Below are positions 6,633 to 16,300 of a stretch of DNA of 29,091 bases, piece by piece. Source of the stretch: a virus; the IMG/VR virus record IMGVR_UViG_3300029448_000287, positions 1 through 29,091 of that record, one strand, 5' to 3'. Each line of letters begins with the position of its first letter. Within the stretch, counting starts at the first letter, position 1. A program made the position numbers and the translations under genes. The notes beneath the pieces are model-generated. The model was not told where the DNA came from. It was given only the letters and a program-made list of their open reading frames with translations, and ran no database searches.

Positions 6633-7006
6633 TAGGACAAATTATAGGAGCCGTAGGCGGCTTGGCAACAACTTGGCTGGAAACCAAACAGGAAACCGCT
6701 CGGAGCGCCGCCAAAGTGAAGCAAGCGAAAGCTGAAGCTGAGAGCGAAGTTTTAAAAGTTACGGCTACGCATGAAGCTGGCTGGGAAAAAATCATGGCGC
6801 AAAACTCAAATAACAGTTTTAAAGATGAAGCGTGGACTATAGCCTTTCTTATTATTTTACTGGCAAACTTCATTGAGCCGCTCCAGCCTATGATGTTACG
6901 CGGCTTTGAAAACCTTGCCAATTGCCCAGCTTGGGTTCAAGGCGGTATGTACGCCAGTATAGCCGCCAGTTTTGGTTTAAGAACAGTTAGAGGATTTAAA
7001 AAATGA
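6629..7006 (+). CDS. Holin-like protein
   Basis: A 125-residue protein with a short N-terminal hydrophobic stretch (IIGAVGGLATTWL), a charged helix (about 18-60), a central membrane segment (about 66-90, WTIAFLIILLANFIEPL) and a last hydrophobic stretch (PAWVQGGMYASIAASFGLRT). The pattern KDE-W...F...P-x-W...ASFG-x-R resembles 3-TM holins found in phages and gene transfer agents. It is immediately followed by the endolysin (ATGA overlap), which supports a holin role. Confidence 0.7.
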   Translation: MIGQIIGAVGGLATTWLETKQETARSAAKVKQAKAEAESEVLKVTATHEAGWEKIMAQNSNNSFKDEAWTIAFLIILLANFIEPLQPMMLRGFENLANCPAWVQGGMYASIAASFGLRTVRGFKK

Positions 7007-7464
7007 ATATGACAAAGTTGAAAGAAGAAATTATTGCTGACGAAGGTCGAATGGACGAAATTTATAATTGTTCTATGTCCGTTAAGACCGCTGGAATAGG
7101 TCATGCCATTCGAAAATCAGAACCAGAATACAAATTGGAGCTTGGCACAAAAGTATCGGACAAGCGTATTGACGAATGGTTTGACAGCGATATTAAAAGT
7201 ACAATTGCTGATGTTAAATTTTTATTTCCTAACATTTCAGATATTCCCGAAGAGGGTCAAAGAGTATTAGCAAATTCCTGTTTTCAACTTGGCAGAAATC
7301 GTTTGAGCCATTTTGTAAAACTTAGAAAAGCTGTGGCGGAGCCTTACTGGTGGCTTTCGAAAGAAGGAAAAGAGAAAGTTGCGGCGGAAATGAAAGACAG
7401 CCGCTGGTACAAGCAAACAACAAATCGAGTGCAACGCCACATAGATCGGATTTTAGCGTTATAG
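7003..7464 (+). CDS. Endolysin, GH24 (T4-lysozyme-like)
   Basis: Cleaves peptidoglycan at the end of infection. The first 35 residues contain the GH24 core IIADEG...TAGIGHAI. The catalytic Glu is E14; the T4 D20 and T26 positions fall on C23 and T29. The Cys form (E-x8-C-x5-T) is a known variant of this triad in phage lysozymes. The 153-residue length is typical. There is no signal or SAR sequence, so it should depend on the holin encoded just upstream. Confidence 0.88.
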   Translation: MNMTKLKEEIIADEGRMDEIYNCSMSVKTAGIGHAIRKSEPEYKLELGTKVSDKRIDEWFDSDIKSTIADVKFLFPNISDIPEEGQRVLANSCFQLGRNRLSHFVKLRKAVAEPYWWLSKEGKEKVAAEMKDSRWYKQTTNRVQRHIDRILAL

Positions 7465-7466
7465 TT

Positions 7467-7487
7467 TGTCTACCTACAGTTGTAGAC
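7467..7487. repeat. Inverted repeat GTCTAC-N8-GTAGAC between endolysin and portal
   Basis: GTCTAC at 7468-7473 and GTAGAC at 7482-7487 are exact reverse complements with an 8-base centre. This lies just after the endolysin stop, in the only gap (73 bases) between terminase and portal blocks. TGTCTACCT is shared with the dyad at 2256-2274. There is no T run, so it is an unlikely terminator; it may be an operator or RNA processing hairpin. Confidence 0.6.
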
Positions 7488-7537
7488 CCATTTGAAAATT
7501 CGCTTTATAGTTGCAAAAATAAAACAGGAAGATTGGA

Positions 7538-9616
7538 TTGGCTAAACCAGAAAAGCTAACAGAAGACGATATTCACGGTATAGTCGCCAGCGCCGTCGAT
7601 GACGCAGTTGACTTTATCGAAAGCGAAATTGCGCCTGTTCGAACGAAATCAGAAAAGTATGTAAACGGCGGAGTAAATATTGGGCATGAGGACGGGCGCT
7701 CAAGCGTTGTAAATACAAAATGCCGCGATGTCGTCCGATCCATCAAGCCAAGCTTAATGCGTGTATTTTTACACGGGGATAAGCCTGTAGAGTTTGTTCC
7801 CAAGTCCCCAGAGGACGTACAGAGCGCACAGCAAGCGACAGATTATATTAATTACAAGTTTCAGCAATTAAATGGCTACAAACTTTTGAGCGGCGCAATA
7901 CATGAAGCATTAATAAAAAAAGTAGGGTTTTTACAAGTCTATTACGAAGATTATTCTAAAGCAGAAATTTACACTTACAGCTTCCTAGATGACGACGCAT
8001 TTACCCTACTTGCTAATGACGAAGAGGTCGAGGTTCTCGAGCATGAAGAAGTTGTCGAAGCTTCTGAAAATTCTCCCGAGGTTCGCTATCATAATTGCAA
8101 AATTTCCAGAACAAAAAAATCTGGCGATATTTGTATCGAAGCCATTCCCAGCGAAGAATTTTTTATTGATCGAAATGCGAAAGGTTTAAATGAAAATGAA
8201 TACTATGTTGTCGGTCATAGGACAGAAATGCGTGTCAGCGACGTTGTGGCTATGGGTTTCGATTTTGACGAAGTTAGCGAACTCTCGGGACTGGGTAGCA
8301 AAACAAGTAGCGCGGACGAAGAAATCGAAGCAAGGCGAGGCTACACAATCGACAGAGACGAAGACGAAAACTCGAAAGACTTATCGCAGAAAAAAGTCCT
8401 AATTAGCCAAGCTTATATGAGAATGGATATTGAGGGTAGCGGAACAAGCAGTCTCTATCGTTTTATCCTTGGCGGAAATAATTATAAAGTTTTAGATTAT
8501 ATGCTATGCGACGAATGCCCGATTGTGGCGTTTGAAGTTGACCCAGAGCCTCACACGTTCTTTGGCAGATCGATAGTTGATCTTATTATGACTGATCAAG
8601 ACGCCAGTACACAAATTTTGCGCGGTATCCTCGATAACGTAGCGCTGACAAATACGCCGCGAATGGCGGTTACACCAGATGTGAATATCGATGACCTATT
8701 AAACGCTGAAGTTGGCGGAGTGGTCAGAATGCGTAATTTAAATTCGATTACGCCGCTCGATATTCCATTCACCGCTGGGCAAACTTTGGGCGCTCTTCAG
8801 TATTTGGATACGCTAATCGAAAATAAGACAGGCGTAACGAGAGCAAGTGTCGGACTTGATCCTGACGCGCTCCAATCCACCACAAAAGCTGGAGTACAGG
8901 CAACATTGAGCGCCCAGCAAGGTCAAGTCGAAGTTATCGCTAGAAACCTTGCAGAAGGCGGCATGAAGCGCCTGTTTAAGCTTATGCTACATCTTATCAC
9001 AAAGCATCAGGACAAGCCGTCTATGATGCGTATGAACAGCCAATTCGTTCCAATTGATCCACGGGTTTGGAACGTCGATATGGATATGTCGTGCAATGTT
9101 GGTTTGGGTACGGGGAGAACTGAAGAAAAGACAATGGCTCTTCAGCAAGCGTTAGCGCTCCAGCAAACAATTTTTGGCGAATACGGTAACCAAAATGGCT
9201 TAGTTTCGATGACAAATATTCGAAATACTGTCGCAGATTTGCTTGGAACTATGGGGATTAAGAATGCAGATCGGTACTTCCAGCCTATGAACGAACAAAT
9301 AGAACAGCAACTTATTGCACAATCGTCTCAAGAGGATCAGGAAGCACAAAAACTTGCAATTCAAAACGACCCAGCAACAAAGCTTCTCCAAGCTGAAACA
9401 GTTAAGGCTCAGACAAAGGCTCAGACAGATTTAACCAAGATGCAACTTCAGCAACAACAACAAACGCTGAATGACGATCTTGCACGGGATAAAATGGATC
9501 AAGACTTACTTATCAAGGCGGCGGAAGTCCTAGGGAAGTATGGCACGGCGGTCGATGTAGCCGAAATTAATGCAATGAAGAACGCTCCAAGAAATGGCGG
9601 TTTAAATGGTAACTGA
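7538..9616 (+). CDS. Portal protein (P22-like)
   Basis: Forms the dodecameric DNA channel at the head vertex. The 692-residue length, order and sequence style (SSVVNTKCRDVVRSIKP near the N-terminus, FFGRSIVDLIMTDQDASTQILR in the middle, then TGVTRASVGLDPDALQ) match large portals of P22-like podoviruses. The C-terminal 130 residues are glutamine-rich and coiled-coil-like (QLQQQQQTL), resembling the barrel extension of P22-type portals. The start is TTG, preceded by AGGAAG at good spacing; no better start precedes it. Confidence 0.92.
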   Translation: MAKPEKLTEDDIHGIVASAVDDAVDFIESEIAPVRTKSEKYVNGGVNIGHEDGRSSVVNTKCRDVVRSIKPSLMRVFLHGDKPVEFVPKSPEDVQSAQQATDYINYKFQQLNGYKLLSGAIHEALIKKVGFLQVYYEDYSKAEIYTYSFLDDDAFTLLANDEEVEVLEHEEVVEASENSPEVRYHNCKISRTKKSGDICIEAIPSEEFFIDRNAKGLNENEYYVVGHRTEMRVSDVVAMGFDFDEVSELSGLGSKTSSADEEIEARRGYTIDRDEDENSKDLSQKKVLISQAYMRMDIEGSGTSSLYRFILGGNNYKVLDYMLCDECPIVAFEVDPEPHTFFGRSIVDLIMTDQDASTQILRGILDNVALTNTPRMAVTPDVNIDDLLNAEVGGVVRMRNLNSITPLDIPFTAGQTLGALQYLDTLIENKTGVTRASVGLDPDALQSTTKAGVQATLSAQQGQVEVIARNLAEGGMKRLFKLMLHLITKHQDKPSMMRMNSQFVPIDPRVWNVDMDMSCNVGLGTGRTEEKTMALQQALALQQTIFGEYGNQNGLVSMTNIRNTVADLLGTMGIKNADRYFQPMNEQIEQQLIAQSSQEDQEAQKLAIQNDPATKLLQAETVKAQTKAQTDLTKMQLQQQQQTLNDDLARDKMDQDLLIKAAEVLGKYGTAVDVAEINAMKNAPRNGGLNGN

Positions 9617-9845
9617 CATAAAAAGAGAAGCTTCAAAAGCAAAGAAATTGCTCAATGATGAAACCTTTATGGAAATCATGGATCGATTGAGAAACCGTCA
9701 AGTCGAGACGTTTCTCACTAGCGCAAAAGAACAAATCGAATTGCGTGAAACCGCTCATGATATTGTGGCGGCAATAACCTTAATCGAAGACGAACTCCAT
9801 GCCGCAATAGCGGAAGAGACACTTTTCGATAAGAAACATCAATAA
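9606..9845 (+). CDS. Small helical protein between portal and scaffold
   Basis: A 79-residue, charged, fully helical protein overlapping the portal gene by 11 bases. Small proteins of this style (…AKKLLNDETFMEIMDRLR…ALTLIEDEL-type pattern) recur between portal and scaffold genes in many phages, with no known function. It may help head assembly. Confidence 0.72.
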   Translation: MVTDIKREASKAKKLLNDETFMEIMDRLRNRQVETFLTSAKEQIELRETAHDIVAAITLIEDELHAAIAEETLFDKKHQ

Positions 9846-9858
9846 AGGAGTTTGCACC

Positions 9859-10839
9859 GTGGAAGCGACAAACAATGAGACAGAACAAGTAGCAGATTAT
9901 GGCGACGGGTCAGTAGACGCAGTTGCTCAAGGTCTTTTATATAATCCAACGCCCGAAGAGACGCCAGCGGCGGAAGCCGAAGAGCCAGTAGGGGAAGAGT
10001 TGGATGCTGGAGCCGTCGATCCAGAAATAGAAACCGACGAAGGAATTGTTGATGATCCTGTAGACGAGGAAGTCGAAGAGCAATCTATACCGCCCATTTA
10101 CCAAGTAAAGGTAGATGGTAAAGAGGTAGAGGTCACGCTTGAAGATTTAAAGCGGTCTTACTCTGGTCAATCTCATATTCAAAAAGGAATGCAAGAAGCC
10201 GCCGCCGCTAGGAAACAAGCGGAAGAAGTTTATGCAAGCCTTACAACTGAACGTGAAAAGCTGAAAGTTAAATTGGATAGCATCCAAGAACTTGGCAATT
10301 CAAATGTACCCAAAAAGCCTGATAAGTCGCTTATGGATAGTGATCCAATTGCATTTTTCGAGCAAATGGAAAACTACAGAGAAGCGGTTGAAGCCAATGA
10401 AACTTTGTCGAAACAGAAATTAGAGGTTCAGCAAGCCCAAGCCCAACAAGCACAAGCCCAGCATAACGTCTATTTATCTCAGCAAGCAAAGATTTTAACA
10501 GAAAAAATTCCAGAATTTGCAGAGCCAGAGAAGGCTCAAAAGCTTAGATCGGAATTAGTATCTACAGGAGTTCACTATGGTTTTTCTGAAGCCGAAATTA
10601 CTGAGGTTGCCGATCATCGTGCGATTCAAGTCATGTACGACGCTATGAAGTATCGACAGGCACAAGCTGGGAAAGCGACGGCGGTAACTAAGGCTAAAGG
10701 TGCAAGACCAATGGTGAAGGCTGGGTCAAAGAAAAGTGAAGGTTCGGGTAAAACCAAAGTAGCTGAAGCGGCACGTTCTAAAATGAGATCAACTGGCAGT
10801 GTCGATGATGTTGCCGCTTACCTATTAACAGGAGAATAA
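9859..10839 (+). CDS. Scaffolding-like protein
   Basis: A 326-residue protein with a very acidic, proline/alanine-rich N-terminus (about 1-80), a small conserved-looking segment YQVKVDGKEVEVTLEDLKRSY (80-105) and long coiled-coil helices with QAQAQ repeats (about 110-215). The C-terminal tail is basic. This composition and the place immediately before the capsid gene are typical of phage scaffolds that are lost or cleaved during head maturation. The start is GTG, with AAAGGAG upstream. Confidence 0.82.
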   Translation: MEATNNETEQVADYGDGSVDAVAQGLLYNPTPEETPAAEAEEPVGEELDAGAVDPEIETDEGIVDDPVDEEVEEQSIPPIYQVKVDGKEVEVTLEDLKRSYSGQSHIQKGMQEAAAARKQAEEVYASLTTEREKLKVKLDSIQELGNSNVPKKPDKSLMDSDPIAFFEQMENYREAVEANETLSKQKLEVQQAQAQQAQAQHNVYLSQQAKILTEKIPEFAEPEKAQKLRSELVSTGVHYGFSEAEITEVADHRAIQVMYDAMKYRQAQAGKATAVTKAKGARPMVKAGSKKSEGSGKTKVAEAARSKMRSTGSVDDVAAYLLTGE

Positions 10840-10840
10840 A

Positions 10841-11812
10841 ATGGGTGTAACAGCAAATGCTTTGGAAACGTACGATAGTACGATGATCAGAGAAAACTTA
10901 CAGGAAGCGTTAATTTCTATTTCGCCTACTGACAATATTTTTATGAGTTCAGTCGGAAGTAAATCCGTAGACAATACGCTATTTGAATGGGGCGCAGTTT
11001 CGCTTCAAACAGCGGCGAATAACAGAGCAATGGAAGGTGAAGTAGCTCCAAGCGTTAATACAGCAACCATGCCTGTCAGATTGTCAAACTATACTCAGAT
11101 AAGTACGAAAGTTGTTGAAACGACTTCAACTGCACAGGCGTCAAACGGCGTTGGTTCGCACACTACTCAGGCAAAGCAGATCGCTTATAAGTTAAAAGAA
11201 CTTCGACGTGATCAGGAGAAAATGATGCTTGATAACGTGGCGGCGGTTGCTGGTTCTTCTGGCAATGCTCGAACCTCGGCTGGTATGGCGGCGTTTATTC
11301 GCTCAAATGGTCAAAGGGGTACAGGCGGAGCCGCTCCAACTTTATCTGGAACTACCGCTGGTTATCCAAACGCGGCAGCGACAGATGCAAGTACCTCTAA
11401 CCAAAGAGCCATCACGGAAGCGCATCTTAAAAGTGTTATTAAAGATGCGTGGGAAGCTGGCGCAGAGCCAAGTATGGTATTATGTGGAGCGTTTAATAAA
11501 ACAGCAATTTCCGCATTTACTGGCAACGCTACGAAGTATCAGGAAGTGGACGGTAAGAAGCTTACAGCCGCAATTGATATTTATGTCAGCGATTTTAATA
11601 CCGTAAGTATCGTGCCAGCAAGGCAGATAAGAGCCAGAGACGTGATCGTAATTGATCCCAGCTACGCTCGAATTTGTTACCTACAAAACGCAAAGCAAGA
11701 GCCTCTTGCAAAAACTGGTTTAGCAGATCGAACCATGATCAGCGTTGAGTATGGCTTACAGGTCGATACGGAAGAAGCACACGGCATTATTGCGGATTGC
11801 ACTACTGCTTAA
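10841..11812 (+). CDS. Major capsid protein (SU10/DUF5309-like, HK97 fold)
   Basis: A 323-residue capsid subunit. Typical features are the N-terminal DNIFMSSVGSKSVDNTLFEW, the TQISTKVVETTSTAQ segment, the AYKLKELRRDQEKMMLDN helix and a C-terminal IDPSYARICYL...GLADRTMISVEYGLQV region. These match the family named after phage SU10 capsid (DUF5309), which has an HK97-like fold. It directly follows the scaffold, and the AGGAG of its ribosome binding site overlaps the end of the scaffold gene. Confidence 0.92.
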   Translation: MGVTANALETYDSTMIRENLQEALISISPTDNIFMSSVGSKSVDNTLFEWGAVSLQTAANNRAMEGEVAPSVNTATMPVRLSNYTQISTKVVETTSTAQASNGVGSHTTQAKQIAYKLKELRRDQEKMMLDNVAAVAGSSGNARTSAGMAAFIRSNGQRGTGGAAPTLSGTTAGYPNAAATDASTSNQRAITEAHLKSVIKDAWEAGAEPSMVLCGAFNKTAISAFTGNATKYQEVDGKKLTAAIDIYVSDFNTVSIVPARQIRARDVIVIDPSYARICYLQNAKQEPLAKTGLADRTMISVEYGLQVDTEEAHGIIADCTTA

Positions 11813-11835
11813 ACTTAAACAAGGATGCTAAAAAA

Positions 11836-12084
11836 ATGAGTACATTTAAAATACGCATCACGACTGAAAGGCGCCCGTTTTACGACGGGCGTCCATTAAG
11901 CGTGGGTGAGGAAATAGAGGTTTCGCAAGAAGATTTTGATCATTTTAAAGCGCACGGTTGGTGCGAGGAAATGGAAACTAAGAAAGCTGAACCAAAAAAG
12001 AAGAAGAGAGCGCGAGATAAAAACGGGCATTACATTGGCGACGATCCAAAAACTGCTCGCAATGAGGCATACGTCGATGGCTGA
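11836..12084 (+). CDS. Small head/neck-associated protein
   Basis: An 82-residue protein. I place the start at the ATG at 11836 (MSTFKIRITTERRPFYDG) because AAGGA lies 11 bases upstream. An in-frame start at 11797 would add residues overlapping the capsid gene. The N-terminal half is a small beta domain (RPLSVGEEIEVSQEDFDHFKAHG). A lysine-rich linker follows, then a tail RARDKNGHYIGDD...NEAYVDG, a C-terminal motif I have seen on small phage head proteins. It may decorate or join the capsid. Confidence 0.7.
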   Translation: MSTFKIRITTERRPFYDGRPLSVGEEIEVSQEDFDHFKAHGWCEEMETKKAEPKKKKRARDKNGHYIGDDPKTARNEAYVDG

Positions 12085-12373
12085 AAACATTCAAAATGTT
12101 AATTCAAAGATGGTCGAAGAGGACGGTAATTTACATATCGTTCGTACTCAAGAATTGAGCGATTTTTTTAAAGAAAATCACCATCTACAATCGGAAAGTC
12201 CAAACCATCACGGGGATGCCCGTTGGCGGTTAGCTGGGCGTATACCTTTCGTTGTGGCGGAGCAATGGTCACGCGAATGCGGAGCGTCGATAGGTTCACA
12301 AGAATTTCTTGAATATTGCAAAAGAAAAATGATGGATGGCGATTTTGCCAAACTACGAGTTCGAGGCGTTTAA
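12077..12373 (+). CDS. Conserved neck-region protein
   Basis: A 98-residue protein; the start at 12077 (MAENIQNVN) overlaps the previous gene by 8 bases. The pattern LHIVRTQELSDFF...RIPFVVAEQWSRECG...FLEYCKRKMMDGDFAKLRV is one I associate with small proteins between capsid and adaptor genes in many podoviruses. No biochemical function is known to me. The longer open frame from 11936 is rejected because it would overlap most of the previous gene. Confidence 0.75.
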   Translation: MAENIQNVNSKMVEEDGNLHIVRTQELSDFFKENHHLQSESPNHHGDARWRLAGRIPFVVAEQWSRECGASIGSQEFLEYCKRKMMDGDFAKLRVRGV

Positions 12374-12984
12374 TGGATACTTATGCAAATTTAAAAACGT
12401 CGATTGCTGACTGGCTTAACCGCTCAGATTTAACGTCGGTCATTCCGACTTTTATATCTCTTGCCGAAGCTGGCATGAATAGAAACATTCGACATTATAA
12501 AATGCATAAAAGATCAAATGCCCAAGTTGATACACAATATACGGCTGTACCAGCGGATTTTCTTGAAACGGTACGGTTTCAAGTATCTACTGCGCCGCCT
12601 TCCCTTATTGAGCCAGCTTCAACGACAGAGATTATGAAGCGGCGCTATGAAAATTCAGACACGGCTGGCAGACCTACCTTATTTAGTATGGTTGATAGTC
12701 AGTTTGAAATGTGGCCTACGCCTGATGCAACCTATGATGTTGAATTACTTTATTATGCAAAAATTCCATCATTGTCAGATACCAATACTGTCAACTGGCT
12801 TTTAACCGAAGCGGCTGACGTTTACCTATACGGGAGCCTACTACAAGCGGCGCCGTACCTACAGGACGATGCTCGTCTTGAAACTTGGGCGCAACTTTAC
12901 GCCGCATCCACCACTAACCTTATCGGATCATCCGAAACCGCTAGAAATGGCGGCTCCCTAAAAATCAGAGTGAGGACTTACTAA
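12373..12984 (+). CDS. Head-tail adaptor protein (P22 gp4 / SU10 adaptor-like)
   Basis: A 203-residue protein that should bind below the portal. The start at 12373 is a TAATG junction with the previous stop. The helical N-terminus (DTYANLKTSIADWLNR...IPTFISLAEAGMNRNIR), the PADFLETVR segment and the PTLFSMVDSQFEMWPTPDATYDVELLYYAKIP beta region are the usual plan of SU10-like adaptors. The C-terminal helix (ADVYLYGSLLQAAPYL...WAQLYAASTTNL) completes the family pattern. Confidence 0.82.
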   Translation: MDTYANLKTSIADWLNRSDLTSVIPTFISLAEAGMNRNIRHYKMHKRSNAQVDTQYTAVPADFLETVRFQVSTAPPSLIEPASTTEIMKRRYENSDTAGRPTLFSMVDSQFEMWPTPDATYDVELLYYAKIPSLSDTNTVNWLLTEAADVYLYGSLLQAAPYLQDDARLETWAQLYAASTTNLIGSSETARNGGSLKIRVRTY

Positions 12985-13376
12985 TGTCATTTTCTAATGC
13001 TTTCGAAACACATCTTTTAACTTATTTATTCACGTCGGGTACACCATCTCCAAATCGCCCGACTGCATGGCACGTCGCCGCGTTTACTTCAAACCCAGCC
13101 GAAGACGCAAGCGGCACGGAAGTTTCTGGCAATGGTTATACCAGAAAGCCAGCGACTTTTACTGTAAGCGGTAACCTAGCCACAAATTCTACGGCGGCAA
13201 TTGAGTTCCCGACGTGTACTGGCTCGAATTGGGGCGCGGTCACTCATATAGGAGTTTTTGACGCCGCAACGTCTGGAAACTTAATCGCTTATTCGGCGCT
13301 CTCTTCGACAAAAACGATTGAGGTGGGGGACGTGCTAAGAATTCCCCAGAATGATTTGGATGTGAGTTTAGATTAA
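12984..13376 (+). CDS. Tail-fibre-associated structural protein
   Basis: A 130-residue beta-rich protein matching a widespread phage pattern: SFSNAFETHLLTYLF, AFTSNPAEDASGTEVSGNGYTRKP, then GAVTHIGVFDAATSGNLIAYSAL and a final GDVLRIPQNDLDVSL. Such proteins are annotated as tail fibre or baseplate components and often precede fibre genes, as here. It is coupled to the adaptor by overlap and followed by the long LamG fibre. Confidence 0.75.
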   Translation: MSFSNAFETHLLTYLFTSGTPSPNRPTAWHVAAFTSNPAEDASGTEVSGNGYTRKPATFTVSGNLATNSTAAIEFPTCTGSNWGAVTHIGVFDAATSGNLIAYSALSSTKTIEVGDVLRIPQNDLDVSLD

Positions 13377-13396
13377 TTACTTAGGGGAATAAGTTT

Positions 13397-16300
13397 ATGT
13401 CAACAATTGTAAATAGAGTATCAAAAGGAACGAAGCTTACTTTCGCTGAAGTTGACGCGAACTTTTCAAATCTAAACACGGATAAGGCGGAGATGACGCA
13501 TTCGGATACTCCGCCTTCCTCGCCAACCGTTGGGGATTTTTGGTTCGATACTTCGACATTAACTACCTACGTTTATTACAACTCTCAATGGGTACAATCA
13601 GTCGTCGCCTCTGGCGGTAACGCTGGCGGCTCTGGAATAAGTTTAGGAAGTTTAAGCGTTGGAGCCGAGGGAACTGCAAGCGGCGATGGCTCAGTTACTT
13701 ACAACAATTCGACAGGAGTATTTACTTATACTCCGCCAGTAATTTCTGGAAGTTCAACCACCGTTGTTGCTAATGCCGCTAATCTTCCCACAAGCCCTTC
13801 AGACGGTGACTTAGCGTTTGCAGCCGACACTAGCCGTTTGTATCTTTCTCGAAACAACGCTTGGTACTCGGTGGCTCTCGTTAACACCGCCCCAAGCGTA
13901 TCTGGAAATCAGGCAACTTACGAATTGGCTACAGATGGAACAGCTACCGTTGTAACAATGTCAGCAACAGACCCCGAGGGCGATCCGATTACTTGGTCAC
14001 ACACAGCAAGTGGTCTTGGATCAATCGCGACGATATCTAGGTCTAACAATGTTTTCACCATTACTCCAAATACTAGCAACGTAGCTGGTACGTTTTCAGT
14101 TTCTTTTCAAGCTTCGGATGGGGCAAATACGGCGAATGCAACATCATCTTTTACTCTTACTTTTGCTAGTCCAATGACAAGAGGCACTCAGTTGCTCACA
14201 AAAACTTCTGGGAATAATAATAGAACAAATTCAGTATTTGACGATAGTTCAACAAGCAATCATACCATCACTCCGAATGGAGACGTTTACCAGACGTCTT
14301 TCAGCCCGTACTCTGTTCCACAGGGATTTTGGTCTTCAAACTTTGCGGCTAAAAGCGATCAATTAAATTTTACATCAGTTGATTTAGGAACTGGTAATTT
14401 TACGATTGAGGCATGGGTCAAGCCCGACAATTTAACTGGTTATCACGCGATGATTGCTCATGATAATACCTCGAACTCTTACTTTCAATTCCACATGCAC
14501 GGAGCAAATATTCAGTTTTGGGAAGCTTCCCAATTAACAGCTACAGGCGTTATGGTTGCAAACGAGTGGCAGCACGTAGCCTTAACAAAAGACACATCGA
14601 CCTCCACTCCTACTTTCACAATTTATCATAACGGAAAAAATGTTGCTCAAGCTACAAACGGGACGAGTGTTAGGCATATTAATAGAATTGCAAATTATTC
14701 TGCTGGAAACAATAGCGAAGGTTACCAAGGAAAAATGTCAAATGTAAGACTTTCTAATACCCTACGTTATCAAGGAGATTATTTTACACCGCCCAGTCAA
14801 TTTACGTCAGACAGCAATACTCTTTTACTTGCTTGTGCATCAAACAGATTTATCGATAATAGTTCAAATGCAGTTGCTCTAACCGCTACAACTGGTAGTT
14901 CAATTAGTACGGATATTCCTTCGTGGGTATTACCTGATGTTTGGAAAGCAACAGTTAATGGCTCGGCTTATTTGGACGGGTCAGGGGATTCTTTATCTAT
15001 TGCAAGTACGACAGACCTAGCATTTGGAACTGCTGAGTTCACCATATCTTTTTGGCTGAATATTGTTAGTCAAGCAACAACATATTCATCAATTTTAGAT
15101 TGGCGTCATTCTTCTCAAACCGACGCTTCTGCTATCTCGATAAGTTTTGATAGTAGTAAGTTATATGTTTATAACGCTGGATATTTAATCAATAATTTGC
15201 CTCGTAATTTAAATCAATGGCAGCACATCGTTTTTCAAAGAAGAAATATAGGTGGAACTTTAACTAACGAATTTTTTATAAATGGAGTGTCAGTACATTC
15301 CGCTGCAAACTCGACTAACTGGACGGCAAGCACTTTAAAAATTGGTTCTTCAACTTGGAATGATCACGCGAATTTTTACATAAGTGATTTAAAAATAAAT
15401 AAGGCTAATGCTGTATATTCGTCAGCGTTTACTCCGCCTACCTCACCCAGCGCACTTGATGCAAGTACGATATTAAAACTTAATTTTACAGATGTTGGTA
15501 TTTTCGATAGTGCAGCAAGAAGTTCTATTAAACTGATTGGAAATACGAAAGAAAGCACTACGCAAACAAAATATGGAACTACAAGTTTTTACTTAGATGG
15601 AAGTGGTGATTATGTAAATATTACAGGGTTATATCCGCCAAGAGTAGGTGACTTCCAGTTGGAAGGATGGTTTTACGAAACTTCTTCTGGCGACAACGGA
15701 TTATTCCAAGCCTTTGCTCCGCTATCAAACTCAACTGGCGGCGTGGCTATCGGAACCGTTGGCGCTACAATGTGGTATCAACAGGCAAATAGCCAAACAA
15801 ATATTGGGTCGCATTGGGGTCAAAACGCATGGAAACATCTTGCCGTAGTTAGACGAAATGGCGTCCAGCATTTATTTGTAGATGGAACAAGAATTGATGT
15901 TCGAGCCAATACGACAGACCTGACTGATGGCCAAATAAACTTGGGCGGTTATTATTCTACAGGCAATTTAACGACAGCTTATTACGAAGATTTTCGTTAT
16001 TTAAAAGGTCACACAACCTATCCTAATGAAGCGCCTCAAATACCCTTAACCGCCGTTTCTGGAACATCTTTACAGCTTGCAAACGCCTCTACAATCCCCA
16101 GTTCACCAAACGGATTAACCTTGACGGCATCCGAGGGATCACCAACCGTTTCGACTTTTACGCCATCCTACTCAACGGTAACCCACAGTATTTACTACGA
16201 TGGAAATGATATCACAAAAATTGATGCTAATACTGCTTTGAACTTTGGAGTAACGGATTTCACTATTGAAGGACATTTTTATTTGGTTGCGAACGTAAGC

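Noticed and set aside
7350-7559. 69-residue frame across the endolysin end and the gap before the portal
   Set aside because: It overlaps the conserved end of the endolysin and the portal start, and no family pattern is visible.
11229-11606. Plus-strand open frame of 125 residues inside the capsid gene
   Set aside because: It is nested in a well-supported capsid gene and has a Leu/Arg-rich shadow composition.
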